A stretch of DNA of 64,000 nt from CATOSP01 sp965237775 (GTDB taxonomy: Bacteria; Chloroflexota; Dehalococcoidia; Lucifugimonadales; UBA3495), in the NCBI GenBank assembly GCA_965237775.1, contig OZ250155.1:1736001-1800000 (forward strand), in the 5' to 3' direction. Positions 35,829-43,926 of the stretch are shown here, piece after piece. The first letter of the stretch is position 1. Each line of letters begins with the position of its first letter. The notes under the pieces were generated by a model that was not told where the DNA came from, did no database searches, and saw only the letters and a program-made list of their open reading frames with translations. The translations under genes and the position numbers were made by a program.

Positions 35829-36764
35829 ATGGATGGACGTGTACTGGCCCTGGCTGGGGGAGTGGGGGGCGCTAAGCTGGCGCTGGGGCTCTCACTCATC
35901 CTGCCACCTGAACGGCTCACGGTGGTTGTGAACACCGGGGATGACGAACAGTTCCACGGCCTGCACGTCTCACCAGACCTGGATACCGTGATGTATACCC
36001 TGTCTGGGCTGTCCAACCAGGATACCGGCTGGGGTCTCGCCGGGGATACCTTCAATGCCCTGGCCATGCTGGGGAACTACGGGGCCGACACCTGGTTCAA
36101 CCTGGGGGACAAAGACCTGGCCACCCACATCACACGCACCCGGCTGCTGCGCGACGGAGCTACTCTGTCCCAGGCTACATCGGAGCTTTGCCAGCGGCTC
36201 GGTGTCCAGCATCAGGTCCTTCCCATGAGCGACGACCCGGTCCGCACTGTGCTTAGCACGGCCAACGGCGACCTGGCGATGCAGGACTATTTCGTCCGCC
36301 AACGCAGCGAGCCCGAGATCAAATCGGTTACCTACGCTGGCGTGGCAGACGCCCGGCCATCACCGGGCTTCCTGACCGCATTGGAGCAGGCGGCGCTGAT
36401 CGTATTCTGCCCATCAAACCCGTTCCTTAGTCTGGGTCCCATATTCGCCATGCCGGGTGTGAAGGAGATGTTGACCGCGTCCGCTGCCCTCCGGGTGGGG
36501 GTAAGCCCCATCATTGGGGGCGAGGCGGTACGCGGCCCCGCCGGGAAGATGATGGCCGAGCTAGGCGAGGATGTATCCTGCGTGGGTGTGGCCAAGCAAT
36601 ACCAGGGGATGCTCGACGTCTTCCTGATCGACCGGGAAGACGAGGGGCACGCTCCGGAGATCGAGCGGCTGGGGATTCAACCCCAGACGGCTCCCATCAT
36701 GATGTACGACGAGGCTGACAAGGTGGCATTGGCCCGCTACGTCCTGGCATTGGCGGACGGGTAA
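35829..36764 (+). CDS. cofD: 2-phospho-L-lactate (or phosphoenolpyruvate-moiety) transferase CofD/FbiA
   Basis: 311 residues. CofD transfers the phospholactyl or phosphoenolpyruvyl group from the guanosine diphosphate carrier to FO, giving F420-0 or its dehydro form. Motifs: LALAGGVGGAKLALGLS, VVVNTGDDEQFHGLHVSPDLDTVMYTLSG, WFNLGDKDLATHI, MSDDPVRTV and VFCPSNPFLSLGPI. It starts 13 bp after cofH in the same operon. Confidence 0.94.
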   Translation: MDGRVLALAGGVGGAKLALGLSLILPPERLTVVVNTGDDEQFHGLHVSPDLDTVMYTLSGLSNQDTGWGLAGDTFNALAMLGNYGADTWFNLGDKDLATHITRTRLLRDGATLSQATSELCQRLGVQHQVLPMSDDPVRTVLSTANGDLAMQDYFVRQRSEPEIKSVTYAGVADARPSPGFLTALEQAALIVFCPSNPFLSLGPIFAMPGVKEMLTASAALRVGVSPIIGGEAVRGPAGKMMAELGEDVSCVGVAKQYQGMLDVFLIDREDEGHAPEIERLGIQPQTAPIMMYDEADKVALARYVLALADG

Positions 36765-36771
36765 GTAAAAA

Positions 36772-37407
36772 GTGCGAGAAGCATCCGGAGCCATAGCAAT
36801 CGTTCCCATGAAGCCTTTGTCGGACAGCAAGACTCGGCTATCGGACCGGCTCACCCCGGAGGAGAGGGCGAATCTCACCATTGGAATGCTGAGGGCCGTG
36901 TTGGAGGCGATTAAGGGAGCCTCTGTAGCCCCTGTCTGGGTGGTGGGAGGAGACCAACGCGTCAGGGAGGAGGCCGAGCAAGGCGGCGCACACTGGATGG
37001 AGGAACTGGGCAACGACTTGAATGATACGCTCTCCAAGGCGTTCGACCTAGCTTTCGGACTCCACCGGGGAGCCCTTTATATCCCTGGCGACCTGCCGTT
37101 TCTGAAGTCCGGCGACGTTCAAAGCGTTCTGGACGCATCCCGGCGTCAGAGCAATATAACCCTGGCGCCCGCCCGTAGAGACGGGGGAACGAACGCGATT
37201 TTGGTACCCAACAATGTTCCATTCCGGCCGGCACTGGGGCCTCAAAGCTTCACCCGCCACCTGGCCAAAGCGGCCGAATTGGAAATATCCGTCGCCATCT
37301 GCCATAGCCCGGGCCTGGGACTGGACTTGGACGTCCCCGATGACTTGGACACATCCAGCCGCATCGACCCCGGGTTTCTGGAGCGGCTGTCGGTGATCAG
37401 TGGTTAG
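36772..37407 (+). CDS. cofC: Phospholactate/PEP guanylyltransferase CofC/FbiD
   Basis: 211 residues of the CofC family, which activates 2-phospholactate, PEP or 3-phosphoglycerate with GTP for CofD. Motifs: AIVPMKPLSDSKTRLSDRLTPEER, ALYIPGDLPFLKSGDV (metal-binding Asp), DGGTNAILVPN and LGLDLDVPDDL. GTG start 7 bp after the cofD stop. The carbon donor used cannot be decided from sequence by eye. CofE/FbiB, the glutamate ligase that completes F420, is not in the window. Confidence 0.92.
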   Translation: MREASGAIAIVPMKPLSDSKTRLSDRLTPEERANLTIGMLRAVLEAIKGASVAPVWVVGGDQRVREEAEQGGAHWMEELGNDLNDTLSKAFDLAFGLHRGALYIPGDLPFLKSGDVQSVLDASRRQSNITLAPARRDGGTNAILVPNNVPFRPALGPQSFTRHLAKAAELEISVAICHSPGLGLDLDVPDDLDTSSRIDPGFLERLSVISG

Positions 37408-37461
37408 CGATCTCCAAACACTGACCACTAGCCGCCGGTCCCTAACAACAGTGAGGTAATT

Positions 37462-38430
37462 GTGCCAGCCAAGCCGACAAAACTCGGAATTCTGCTTCCC
37501 ACCCGTGGTCTGCTGCTTCGCGGCGAGCCACCCACCGATGCCGACTTGGTGCTTAGACTCGCCCGCCGGGTGGAAGAGGCGGGCTTGGAATCGGTGTGGG
37601 TTGGAGACAGCCTCACCGCCAAGCCGAGGCTGGAACCCCTGGCCGCACTGGCGGCGGTCGCGGCTTCCACCGAGAGGGTCCGGCTAGGGACGGCCGTGAT
37701 GTTGCCCGCGCTGCGTCACCCGGTTTTGCTGGCGCAGACCATGGCCACGGTTGACCTGATATCCAAGGGGAGGCTTGTCATAGCGGCAGGAGCGGGAGGG
37801 GCGTTCAACGCGGAACAGCGCGGAGAGTGGTTGGCAGCCGGGGTGGAACCATCCCAGCGGGCCCGCCGCTTGGTCGAGTTAATCGAAATCGTCAAGGACT
37901 TGGGATCTGGCCAGACGGTGACCTATTCCGGCGAACACTTCCAATTGGACGAAGTGGCGGTTGAGCCCCGCCCGGTGCAACCGGGCGGCGTGCCCATTTT
38001 GCTGGCCTGCCACTGGCGCGCCACCGCCAGAAACACCCAATTCAGGCGTGCCGCCCGTCTGGGAGACGGCATCATCTCCATCTCCGACACACCGGAAGAA
38101 TATACGCAGGTCGTGGAGCATGTCCGGGGCATTGCGGCGGAGCGGGGCCGCGACCCGGACGAGTTGGAATCTGTTTTCTACTTGACGGTGAACATGGACG
38201 AAGATACGTCCAAAGCCACAGCCGAGGCGGAAGACTGGCTCACCCGGTACTATGGAGCGAACATCTGGGGCACCCGTTGGGGACCCTTCGGCGGTGCGGA
38301 ACGAGTGCGGGAGCGGATGTCTGAGTACGCCGCAGCGGGAGCGGAAACCCTGGTCGTGCGGTTCGCATCCTTCGAGCCAGAGCGGCAGTTGGACGCGTTC
38401 TTAGAGAAAGTGGCCCCGGCATTCCTGTAA
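37462..38430 (+). CDS. LLM class F420-dependent oxidoreductase
   Basis: 322 residues of the luciferase-like superfamily in the F420 size class. Segments: LESVWVGDSLTAKPRLEPLAALAAVAASTERVRLGTAVMLPALRHPVLLAQTMATVDLISKGRLVIAAGAGG and the C-terminal AGAETLVVRFAS. The GTG start follows GAGGTAATT. Direct position after the cof genes, 54 bp downstream and on the same strand, makes F420 the likely cofactor. The gap holds degenerate heptamer motifs related to the 28-kb array. Confidence 0.85.
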   Translation: MPAKPTKLGILLPTRGLLLRGEPPTDADLVLRLARRVEEAGLESVWVGDSLTAKPRLEPLAALAAVAASTERVRLGTAVMLPALRHPVLLAQTMATVDLISKGRLVIAAGAGGAFNAEQRGEWLAAGVEPSQRARRLVELIEIVKDLGSGQTVTYSGEHFQLDEVAVEPRPVQPGGVPILLACHWRATARNTQFRRAARLGDGIISISDTPEEYTQVVEHVRGIAAERGRDPDELESVFYLTVNMDEDTSKATAEAEDWLTRYYGANIWGTRWGPFGGAERVRERMSEYAAAGAETLVVRFASFEPERQLDAFLEKVAPAFL

Positions 38431-38514
38431 ATCCCTATCGCTGGACCGCGCCTGCGCTTCCGAACTCAACCGGCCTCGCGCCGCGGTCATCCTGTGTTGT
38501 GGAGGTAGTGAGAG

Positions 38515-39288
38515 TTGTACCCGATAGACCTGAGCGGCAAGAATGGAGTCATCTTCGGCGTCGCCAACGACCGGAGCATCGCCTGGGGAATTGCGCGCCT
38601 ATTGGGTGAAGCAGGAGCGCGCCTGGCGCTAACCTACCAGAACGACCGGGTTAAAGACCGCGTAAGCCGACTGGCCGACACGCTGGACGGCGCAGTCACG
38701 TTGCCCTGTGACGCCACTGACGATGCCCAGATATCCGAAGTCTTCTCCCAGCTTAACGAGAGCTTCGGAGACATCTCTTTCCTGGTGCATAGCATCGCCT
38801 TCGCTCAGCGCGAAGACCTGGCGGGGAGGTTCGCCGACACTTCACGGGAAGGGTTCCAAATCGCCCTTGAAGTCAGCGCCTACTCCCTGATTCCCCTGGT
38901 CCGCCACGCCGCCGACCTGATGCCAGACGGAGGAAGCGTGCTCACGATGACGTTCAATGCGTCGCAAAGGGTTTACCCCGGCTACAACGTCATGGGCACG
39001 GCAAAAGCGGCGCTGGAGCACAGCGTCCGGCAGCTAGCCTCGGAATTCGGGGGTCAAGGGGTAAGGGTTAACGCCATATCCGCCGGACCGGTGGAGACTC
39101 TGGCGGCGCGTGGCATCTCAGGATTCCGGGATATGAGAAAGCTCCATGAGGAAACGGCGCCGTTGAAGCGCAATATCTCGGTTGAAGAGGTGGCCAAGAC
39201 GGCCCTGTTCCTTTGCAGCGACCTGTCCAGCGGGATCACTGGATCGATCATCCCCGTGGACGCCGGCTACCACATCATGGCGGTGTAG
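38515..39288 (+). CDS. fabI: Enoyl-ACP reductase (FabI family)
   Basis: 257 residues. NADH-dependent last step of fatty-acid elongation. The FabI-type nucleotide motif GVANDRSIAWGIA at 15-27 replaces the standard SDR glycine motif. FabI-like SIAFAQREDLAGRFADTSREGF and the Tyr-x6-Lys active site YNVMGTAK (157, 164) are present, and it ends GITGSIIPVDAGYHIMAV. The TTG start follows GGAGGTAGTGAGAG. Confidence 0.9.
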   Translation: MYPIDLSGKNGVIFGVANDRSIAWGIARLLGEAGARLALTYQNDRVKDRVSRLADTLDGAVTLPCDATDDAQISEVFSQLNESFGDISFLVHSIAFAQREDLAGRFADTSREGFQIALEVSAYSLIPLVRHAADLMPDGGSVLTMTFNASQRVYPGYNVMGTAKAALEHSVRQLASEFGGQGVRVNAISAGPVETLAARGISGFRDMRKLHEETAPLKRNISVEEVAKTALFLCSDLSSGITGSIIPVDAGYHIMAV

Positions 39289-39309
39289 GGGCGGTCCAGC
39301 GGTTGGGCC

Positions 39310-41085
39310 CTAAACCGGTCTCTCCAACCCGAACAAGCCGAAGAGCTGGTCTGCCGACAGAGACGTCTCAAGGTCTATGGATACGTCGTCCACTAGGTCG
39401 TCGAACAATTCTTGCTTTTGCTCCAATATCTGGTCGATGCGCTCTTCGATGGTGTCGATGCACGAATACTTGAACACATGCACCGGCATAGTTTGCCCAT
39501 ACCGATGGCTCCTGTCTTCGGCTTGCCGTTCCATCGCCGGGTTCCACCAGCGGTCCAGGTGGAACACATAGGACGCTTCTTGTAGGTTCAACCCTAATCC
39601 GCCGGCCCTCAACGAAACGATAAGGACCTTATGGCCTTCGTCCGACCTGAATCGGCGGATTGTCTCTCGCCTTTCCTCAGTCGTCAGTGCGCCGGTGAAG
39701 CAAAGCGGGCTGAATTCTTTCAGCGTTTCCGCCATGGCCTCGACGCCGAAATCCGCGCTGGTGTATTGCGAGAATACGAGCGCCCGGTTGCCCTGTTCTG
39801 ACAGTAACTCGATTCTCTGGCGGATATCTTCGCTCTTGCTTGATTGCCGGGTTTTGGGATCAAAGTTGCAGATCTGCTTCAGCCGGGATATTAGCTCCAG
39901 GACATGCTGCACACGAACGTCCGCCCCCAGTTCCCTCAGGTGTATGATCCCTTCCCGTTCCGCCCGGTTGTAACTCTCTTTCTGTCTCGGCAGGAGCGAA
40001 ATGCCCAGCTTGCGGGTCAACTTTGGCGGCAGGTCCTGCAGCACCTCGGTCTTCTTTCGCCGGAGCTGCAATTCGCGATGCCTAAGCCGGAGATCGAGAC
40101 CGGGGGAGTAACGTGTTTGGGAGACGAAATCGCTGTGGTCAACAAACTCTACTATTGATGCAAGCTCCTCTTCGCTGTTCTCCAAGGGTGTGCCTGTTAG
40201 CGCCCAGGAGCGGCGCCGTTTCACCCCTTTGACGGCTTCACTGGTCGCATTCCTGTTCTTGATCCGTTGAGCTTCATCCGCGACAAGGACGTCCCAGGTC
40301 TTCCTAAGCGGAGGGGAGTTGGGTCCGCCCGCGCAGTCTGATCTCAAGGTTTCGTAGCTAACAAGCGCCACGTGGACCTCTGCTCTCCATTGCCATCCCC
40401 GCTCTTCCTGCGTGCCCCTGATAATGATCGCGCGCAGGTCGGGCGCCCATTTGAGCAATTCCTGCCGCCATTGGTCCAGAATGTTGGCCGGCGCGACCAC
40501 CAACGCCGTGCCAATGGCACGGCGCAGAAACAAGGTGCGCAGCGCAACGATTGCTTGAACGGTCTTGCCCAGCCCCATGTCGTCGGCGAGGAGCAGCCTT
40601 TCGCTGCCGATTAACGCGAGTGCGCCGTCACTTTGAAAGGGCATCAATTTGTCAGGCCACGTGAGCAAGGAGTTGGGACCGGGTAGAAGCCTGTCCACGG
40701 GAGGCGCCAGAATGAGCCTTAGCCGCTCTGACAGAGCGCCTTTCCTCGGCGCACGATTGGGGGTAGACCCGCGATCAGCGGCCGTAGACCGGCGGCGGGT
40801 CCTCTCCAGGGGCGTGGCCGAGGTATGTTGATGCCCTTCTGTCACAGCGTCGAGAATTACCGAACTCATGAAATCGGGACTGACCAGCGGGGGTATGGGC
40901 AACGAGCCAGAGGCCGTAGGTAAGCCAGGGTCACAGGGAATCGTCCCGACTGCGGAAGGTTGGGCGGTCTCCCAGAGAGCGGACCGCGCCGGTTCGGGCT
41001 CCGGTTGACGACGCCGGGGCCATGGAATCAACAGCCGCCTCTTCTTGGTCCGGGTTGTCCCCCACCAGGTTGTTGGTTGGGTCAT
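39310..41085 (-). CDS. SNF2-family DEAD-like helicase, last gene of a putative defence operon
   Basis: 591 residues. About 145 N-terminal residues are Pro/Arg-rich and probably disordered. The helicase core follows: Walker A LLLADDMGLGKTVQAI (GLGKT at 171-175), DEAQ box DVLVADEAQRIKN (270-273), SWALTGTPLEN, and in the second lobe VLIVSLRAGGLGLNLQEASYVFHLDRWWNPAMERQAEDRSHRYGQ. These are SNF2 motifs, so dsDNA-translocating ATPase activity is expected. Its ATG overlaps the stop of the preceding small gene (ATGA). Such stand-alone SNF2 proteins often act in bacterial defence systems; the link here is by context only. Confidence 0.85.
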   Translation of the reverse strand: MTQPTTWWGTTRTKKRRLLIPWPRRRQPEPEPARSALWETAQPSAVGTIPCDPGLPTASGSLPIPPLVSPDFMSSVILDAVTEGHQHTSATPLERTRRRSTAADRGSTPNRAPRKGALSERLRLILAPPVDRLLPGPNSLLTWPDKLMPFQSDGALALIGSERLLLADDMGLGKTVQAIVALRTLFLRRAIGTALVVAPANILDQWRQELLKWAPDLRAIIIRGTQEERGWQWRAEVHVALVSYETLRSDCAGGPNSPPLRKTWDVLVADEAQRIKNRNATSEAVKGVKRRRSWALTGTPLENSEEELASIVEFVDHSDFVSQTRYSPGLDLRLRHRELQLRRKKTEVLQDLPPKLTRKLGISLLPRQKESYNRAEREGIIHLRELGADVRVQHVLELISRLKQICNFDPKTRQSSKSEDIRQRIELLSEQGNRALVFSQYTSADFGVEAMAETLKEFSPLCFTGALTTEERRETIRRFRSDEGHKVLIVSLRAGGLGLNLQEASYVFHLDRWWNPAMERQAEDRSHRYGQTMPVHVFKYSCIDTIEERIDQILEQKQELFDDLVDDVSIDLETSLSADQLFGLFGLERPV

Positions 41086-41621
41086 GAGTCGAAAGCCTCT
41101 TGAAGTCCAAGTGACGCACGTTCGAACGGTTCAAGAATCAACCGGCGATCGTCGAGTAGCTCGATGGTCTTCGCTGCCAGTTCACCGGGCGCGGGATGAC
41201 CGTGGGACCAAACGAGCGAATTGGAATCTGATAGGCGCAGGGCATTCGCAGGTCGCTCCGAAAGACCGGACAGTTCTGTGGCCACCATGCACAAGGGTAC
41301 TTGAACTTCCAGGTCCTCGTAAAACACCCTATCAGGAATTTCTTCAGCTAAGGCAAGCAGCAGGTCGGGAACGTGGTTGGCTGCACCAAACAGGGCTTTC
41401 ATCAATGATGACACCGCATGTCTCCTCGCCTGGCTCGCATTCCAAAGGACACTCGACGGGAGATCGATTCTGGAAAACGTAAACTCCAGCGGCTCTCCCC
41501 GCGTGGACATGATGAATAGGGCGCCGCGCACGCCTCTCCCATCCGGTTCCTCGACAAACCGGAGGTAACCGGTAGCCCCGGACCGTTCTTCGTCGGCAAG
41601 GTCAATGAAAGGTACGGGCAA
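41082..41621 (-). CDS. Hypothetical protein in the ATPase-helicase operon
   Basis: 179 residues, family not recognised. It looks like a soluble mixed alpha/beta protein with no membrane segment, signal peptide or metal-binding Cys cluster. The N-terminal half is beta-like (GYLRFVEEPDGRGVRGALFIM, PLEFTFSRIDLPSSV), and the second half is helical with ALFGAANHVPDLLLALAEEIPDRVF. It starts 11 bp after the ATPase gene and its stop overlaps the helicase start, so it is very likely made together with both and may be an adaptor or effector. Confidence 0.65.
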   Translation of the reverse strand: MPVPFIDLADEERSGATGYLRFVEEPDGRGVRGALFIMSTRGEPLEFTFSRIDLPSSVLWNASQARRHAVSSLMKALFGAANHVPDLLLALAEEIPDRVFYEDLEVQVPLCMVATELSGLSERPANALRLSDSNSLVWSHGHPAPGELAAKTIELLDDRRLILEPFERASLGLQEAFDS

Positions 41622-41632
41622 AGATGCCGCTC

Positions 41633-42940
41633 CTAATCCACACCCGGAGGCTCGCTGTTCTCCCTGACCGACCGTGGTCCGGAATCATCGGAAGAAGCCT
41701 GTTCCAATGTGGTGTCCTCTTCGTACCAGAATTCTAACGGGGTCTCCTCGATGTCCGGTTCGGATTCCGGGTATAGCCGCCGCAGGTCCCATTCATTGAT
41801 CCAGCGGCGCACGAAAGACCTGATCCTGCGACGTCCTCCTCGGCCTATCCCATGGTCTATGTCGGGCGCGGCCCAATTATAACCCTCTGAGTGGATGGCT
41901 CTCAGCTGGTTATACAGATCGCTGAGCATGGCTTCGTCGGGTTCGGCCAATGCATGAACACCCCTCTCGATAAGCCTCATACCGGTCTCAGCCCGGGCCG
42001 CTGCGATGTTGTCCTCCTCTCTCTGCCTTGCCCTTAGGCGGGGCGCAGCCTTATCCCTATCTTCCTTCTCGTCGAGAACCACTGAGGCAAAGTCAGCGGT
42101 CACTGTGCCGACCAGGACCAGTCCAGGATATTCTTCGCCGGAAGATTGACCCATCCAGCGGGCAAGCTCAGCATAAGACCTCGCTCTTTGCAACACACTA
42201 TAGTTGGCTACCAGTTCAATTTCGTCCATCAGGACTACCCATCCCGCGTATCCCGCCGCCTTAATCAATTCGAGGAGAAATCGCAATCGTTGTGGCGGCA
42301 AATCCCGAGCAGCAGGCGCCCGGAATGAATAAGCCTGCGCTTGACCTATGTCCCTTAGCCCGTCGCGCACTTCTTTGACGACTGGTTTTTCTCCAGACCA
42401 AAACCAGGTTATCTTGTTTAGCAACTCGGGTTCGCGGTGCTTTTCATAGACCAACAGGGTGGCCGGCAATATTCTGTGTAGTCTATTGTCTTCCTGATTG
42501 GCCCACGTGAAGAGCGCGGCATAATCCTCGGAATTGTAGTCCAGATTGTGGGCCATCTCATCTACCAAGTGGCCCGTAATCCCTGGAGCTCTCCCATTCT
42601 CAACGGCAGCCTTGAAGACCTTATCCATGTCGAACAACGGTGTTTCCTTGCTGATGACGACCCGGCTGCACACGAAGTTTTCGGCCAGGGCTTGGGTTTC
42701 CAGGTAACCCAGCAGATGAGACTTCCCGGAGCCGAAATCCCCGGCCACGAGCATTCCGGCGCTGGAGTTTGGCGGGTCTCCCTCATTAGAGACACGGGAC
42801 AATAGGGCGTGGAACTCGCGCTCGACGTCCGGCTGGCTACAACCCAATGCGGCGACGGCATCACCGTTGGGCACTCCATTCCGCAGCGCCTCCAGCGCGC
42901 GGCGACTCTTCAACTTCGACGTGATTTCACCGTCAATCAT
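41633..42940 (-). CDS. BrxD/DUF2791-like P-loop ATPase
   Basis: 435 residues. Intact Walker A AGDFGSGKSHLLGYLE (GDFGSGKS at 67-74), strand VCSRVVISKETPLFDMDKVFKAAVE, and Walker B GWVVLMDEIELV (235-244), with later RRRIRSFVRRWINEWDLRRLYPE. This arrangement matches the BREX-system ATP-binding (DUF2791/BrxD) family of AAA-like ATPases. The C-terminal 45 residues are acidic. Its ATG overlaps the upstream gene's stop by 4 bp. In type 2 BREX, BrxD works with the helicase BrxHI; here the helicase is an SNF2 protein encoded two genes downstream. Confidence 0.8.
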   Translation of the reverse strand: MIDGEITSKLKSRRALEALRNGVPNGDAVAALGCSQPDVEREFHALLSRVSNEGDPPNSSAGMLVAGDFGSGKSHLLGYLETQALAENFVCSRVVISKETPLFDMDKVFKAAVENGRAPGITGHLVDEMAHNLDYNSEDYAALFTWANQEDNRLHRILPATLLVYEKHREPELLNKITWFWSGEKPVVKEVRDGLRDIGQAQAYSFRAPAARDLPPQRLRFLLELIKAAGYAGWVVLMDEIELVANYSVLQRARSYAELARWMGQSSGEEYPGLVLVGTVTADFASVVLDEKEDRDKAAPRLRARQREEDNIAAARAETGMRLIERGVHALAEPDEAMLSDLYNQLRAIHSEGYNWAAPDIDHGIGRGGRRRIRSFVRRWINEWDLRRLYPESEPDIEETPLEFWYEEDTTLEQASSDDSGPRSVRENSEPPGVD

Positions 42941-43926
42941 CGCGGTTGCTCCAAACGCGCTGTGTCTGCCAGACGAACCAGGGTAGACATCGGGTTGGCT
43001 TGGCTGCGGTCCCTCACCTCGTCGGCGATTCTTCCCATAAGGGCCTGGTAAATCCCCAGTCCTTTGCCAGACCGGTCGTCGTTGAGGAATTCCTCGTCGG
43101 CTATCACAACCATCAGGAAACTCTCGAGGCGATCCGTTCCATCTATGAACTCTCTCAGTAGCTCATAGTGGTCCATCACCATCGCACGGCTATAGAAGCG
43201 CAAGCCGTCCCTCGGGTTTCGCCGCAAGGTTACCCGTGAATCATCTATGACGGTTAGGACGCCAGAGTAGCCTACAAACTTGGTCCAATACAGGAGAGAT
43301 TCAAAGAAGTGCCTGGCGTTGGTGCGAGTTATGGCGTTGTAAATAGAGTAGCGCTTAACGTTGGAAACCCTACGGTTCGTTCCCGTCAGCCAATCAACTA
43401 TTGCCGACCCTTCTGGACTCTCCCCCGTGTCCCACGTTTCTGCCAGACACAGCCGCGTCATTGCAACCCGGAAGTCCTTGGCCATCCGGCGGTTCGTGTA
43501 TATCTCTCCTTCCAGAGTGGGGCGGAGTTCTTGGATGACGAACTCGACGCTGGTTGAGTTGGCCGCGGCGATGGAGTTGAGAAGTGACGGCTCCGCATTG
43601 GCGCTGATCCCGTCCACGTTGTAGTGTTGTTCCCGCGCCAATCTCAGGATTACCCGCCTGGCCATTAGCTTCCAGGGAACCTGCGATGCGACTCGAAAGA
43701 AGATTTCATGCGCCATGTGGACTCTGGTATCTGAGGCATCCACCTCGGCGACGATGTAATCCATACCGGTAGCAACCTTGGCCAGCCCGCCTGCCACCCC
43801 GTGAGCGTCAACGCCGCCTAATGGCACGGCAAATTTGATTGATGAACCACCCTCTTTCACGAATTGGGTGAGGTACTCGTCGTTAAGCGTGTCAAGCCAT
43901 TCCTGAAGGCGAAGCGTGTTGGTCAT
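42937..43926 (-). CDS. DUF2791-like ATPase paralogue with degenerate Walker A
   Basis: 329 residues. The fold pattern parallels its downstream neighbour: KFAVPLGGVDAHGVAGGLAKVA (about 31-52) stands where Walker A should be but lacks Gly-Lys-Ser/Thr. VDASDTRVHMAHEIFFRVA matches the next strand-helix, and SGVLTVIDDSRVTLRRNP (221 onward) matches the Walker B region, followed by LMVVIADEEFLND. I infer an inactive P-loop partner of the intact ATPase. It overlaps both neighbours by 4 bp. Family assignment is by eye and needs profile comparison. Confidence 0.6.
   Translation of the reverse strand: MTNTLRLQEWLDTLNDEYLTQFVKEGGSSIKFAVPLGGVDAHGVAGGLAKVATGMDYIVAEVDASDTRVHMAHEIFFRVASQVPWKLMARRVILRLAREQHYNVDGISANAEPSLLNSIAAANSTSVEFVIQELRPTLEGEIYTNRRMAKDFRVAMTRLCLAETWDTGESPEGSAIVDWLTGTNRRVSNVKRYSIYNAITRTNARHFFESLLYWTKFVGYSGVLTVIDDSRVTLRRNPRDGLRFYSRAMVMDHYELLREFIDGTDRLESFLMVVIADEEFLNDDRSGKGLGIYQALMGRIADEVRDRSQANPMSTLVRLADTARLEQPR

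Noticed and set aside
34319..36067. Minus-strand 582-codon open frame
   Set aside because: It is antisense to cofG, cofH and cofD, whose products are clearly recognisable. The reverse frame shows no family features; long antisense frames are common at this GC content.
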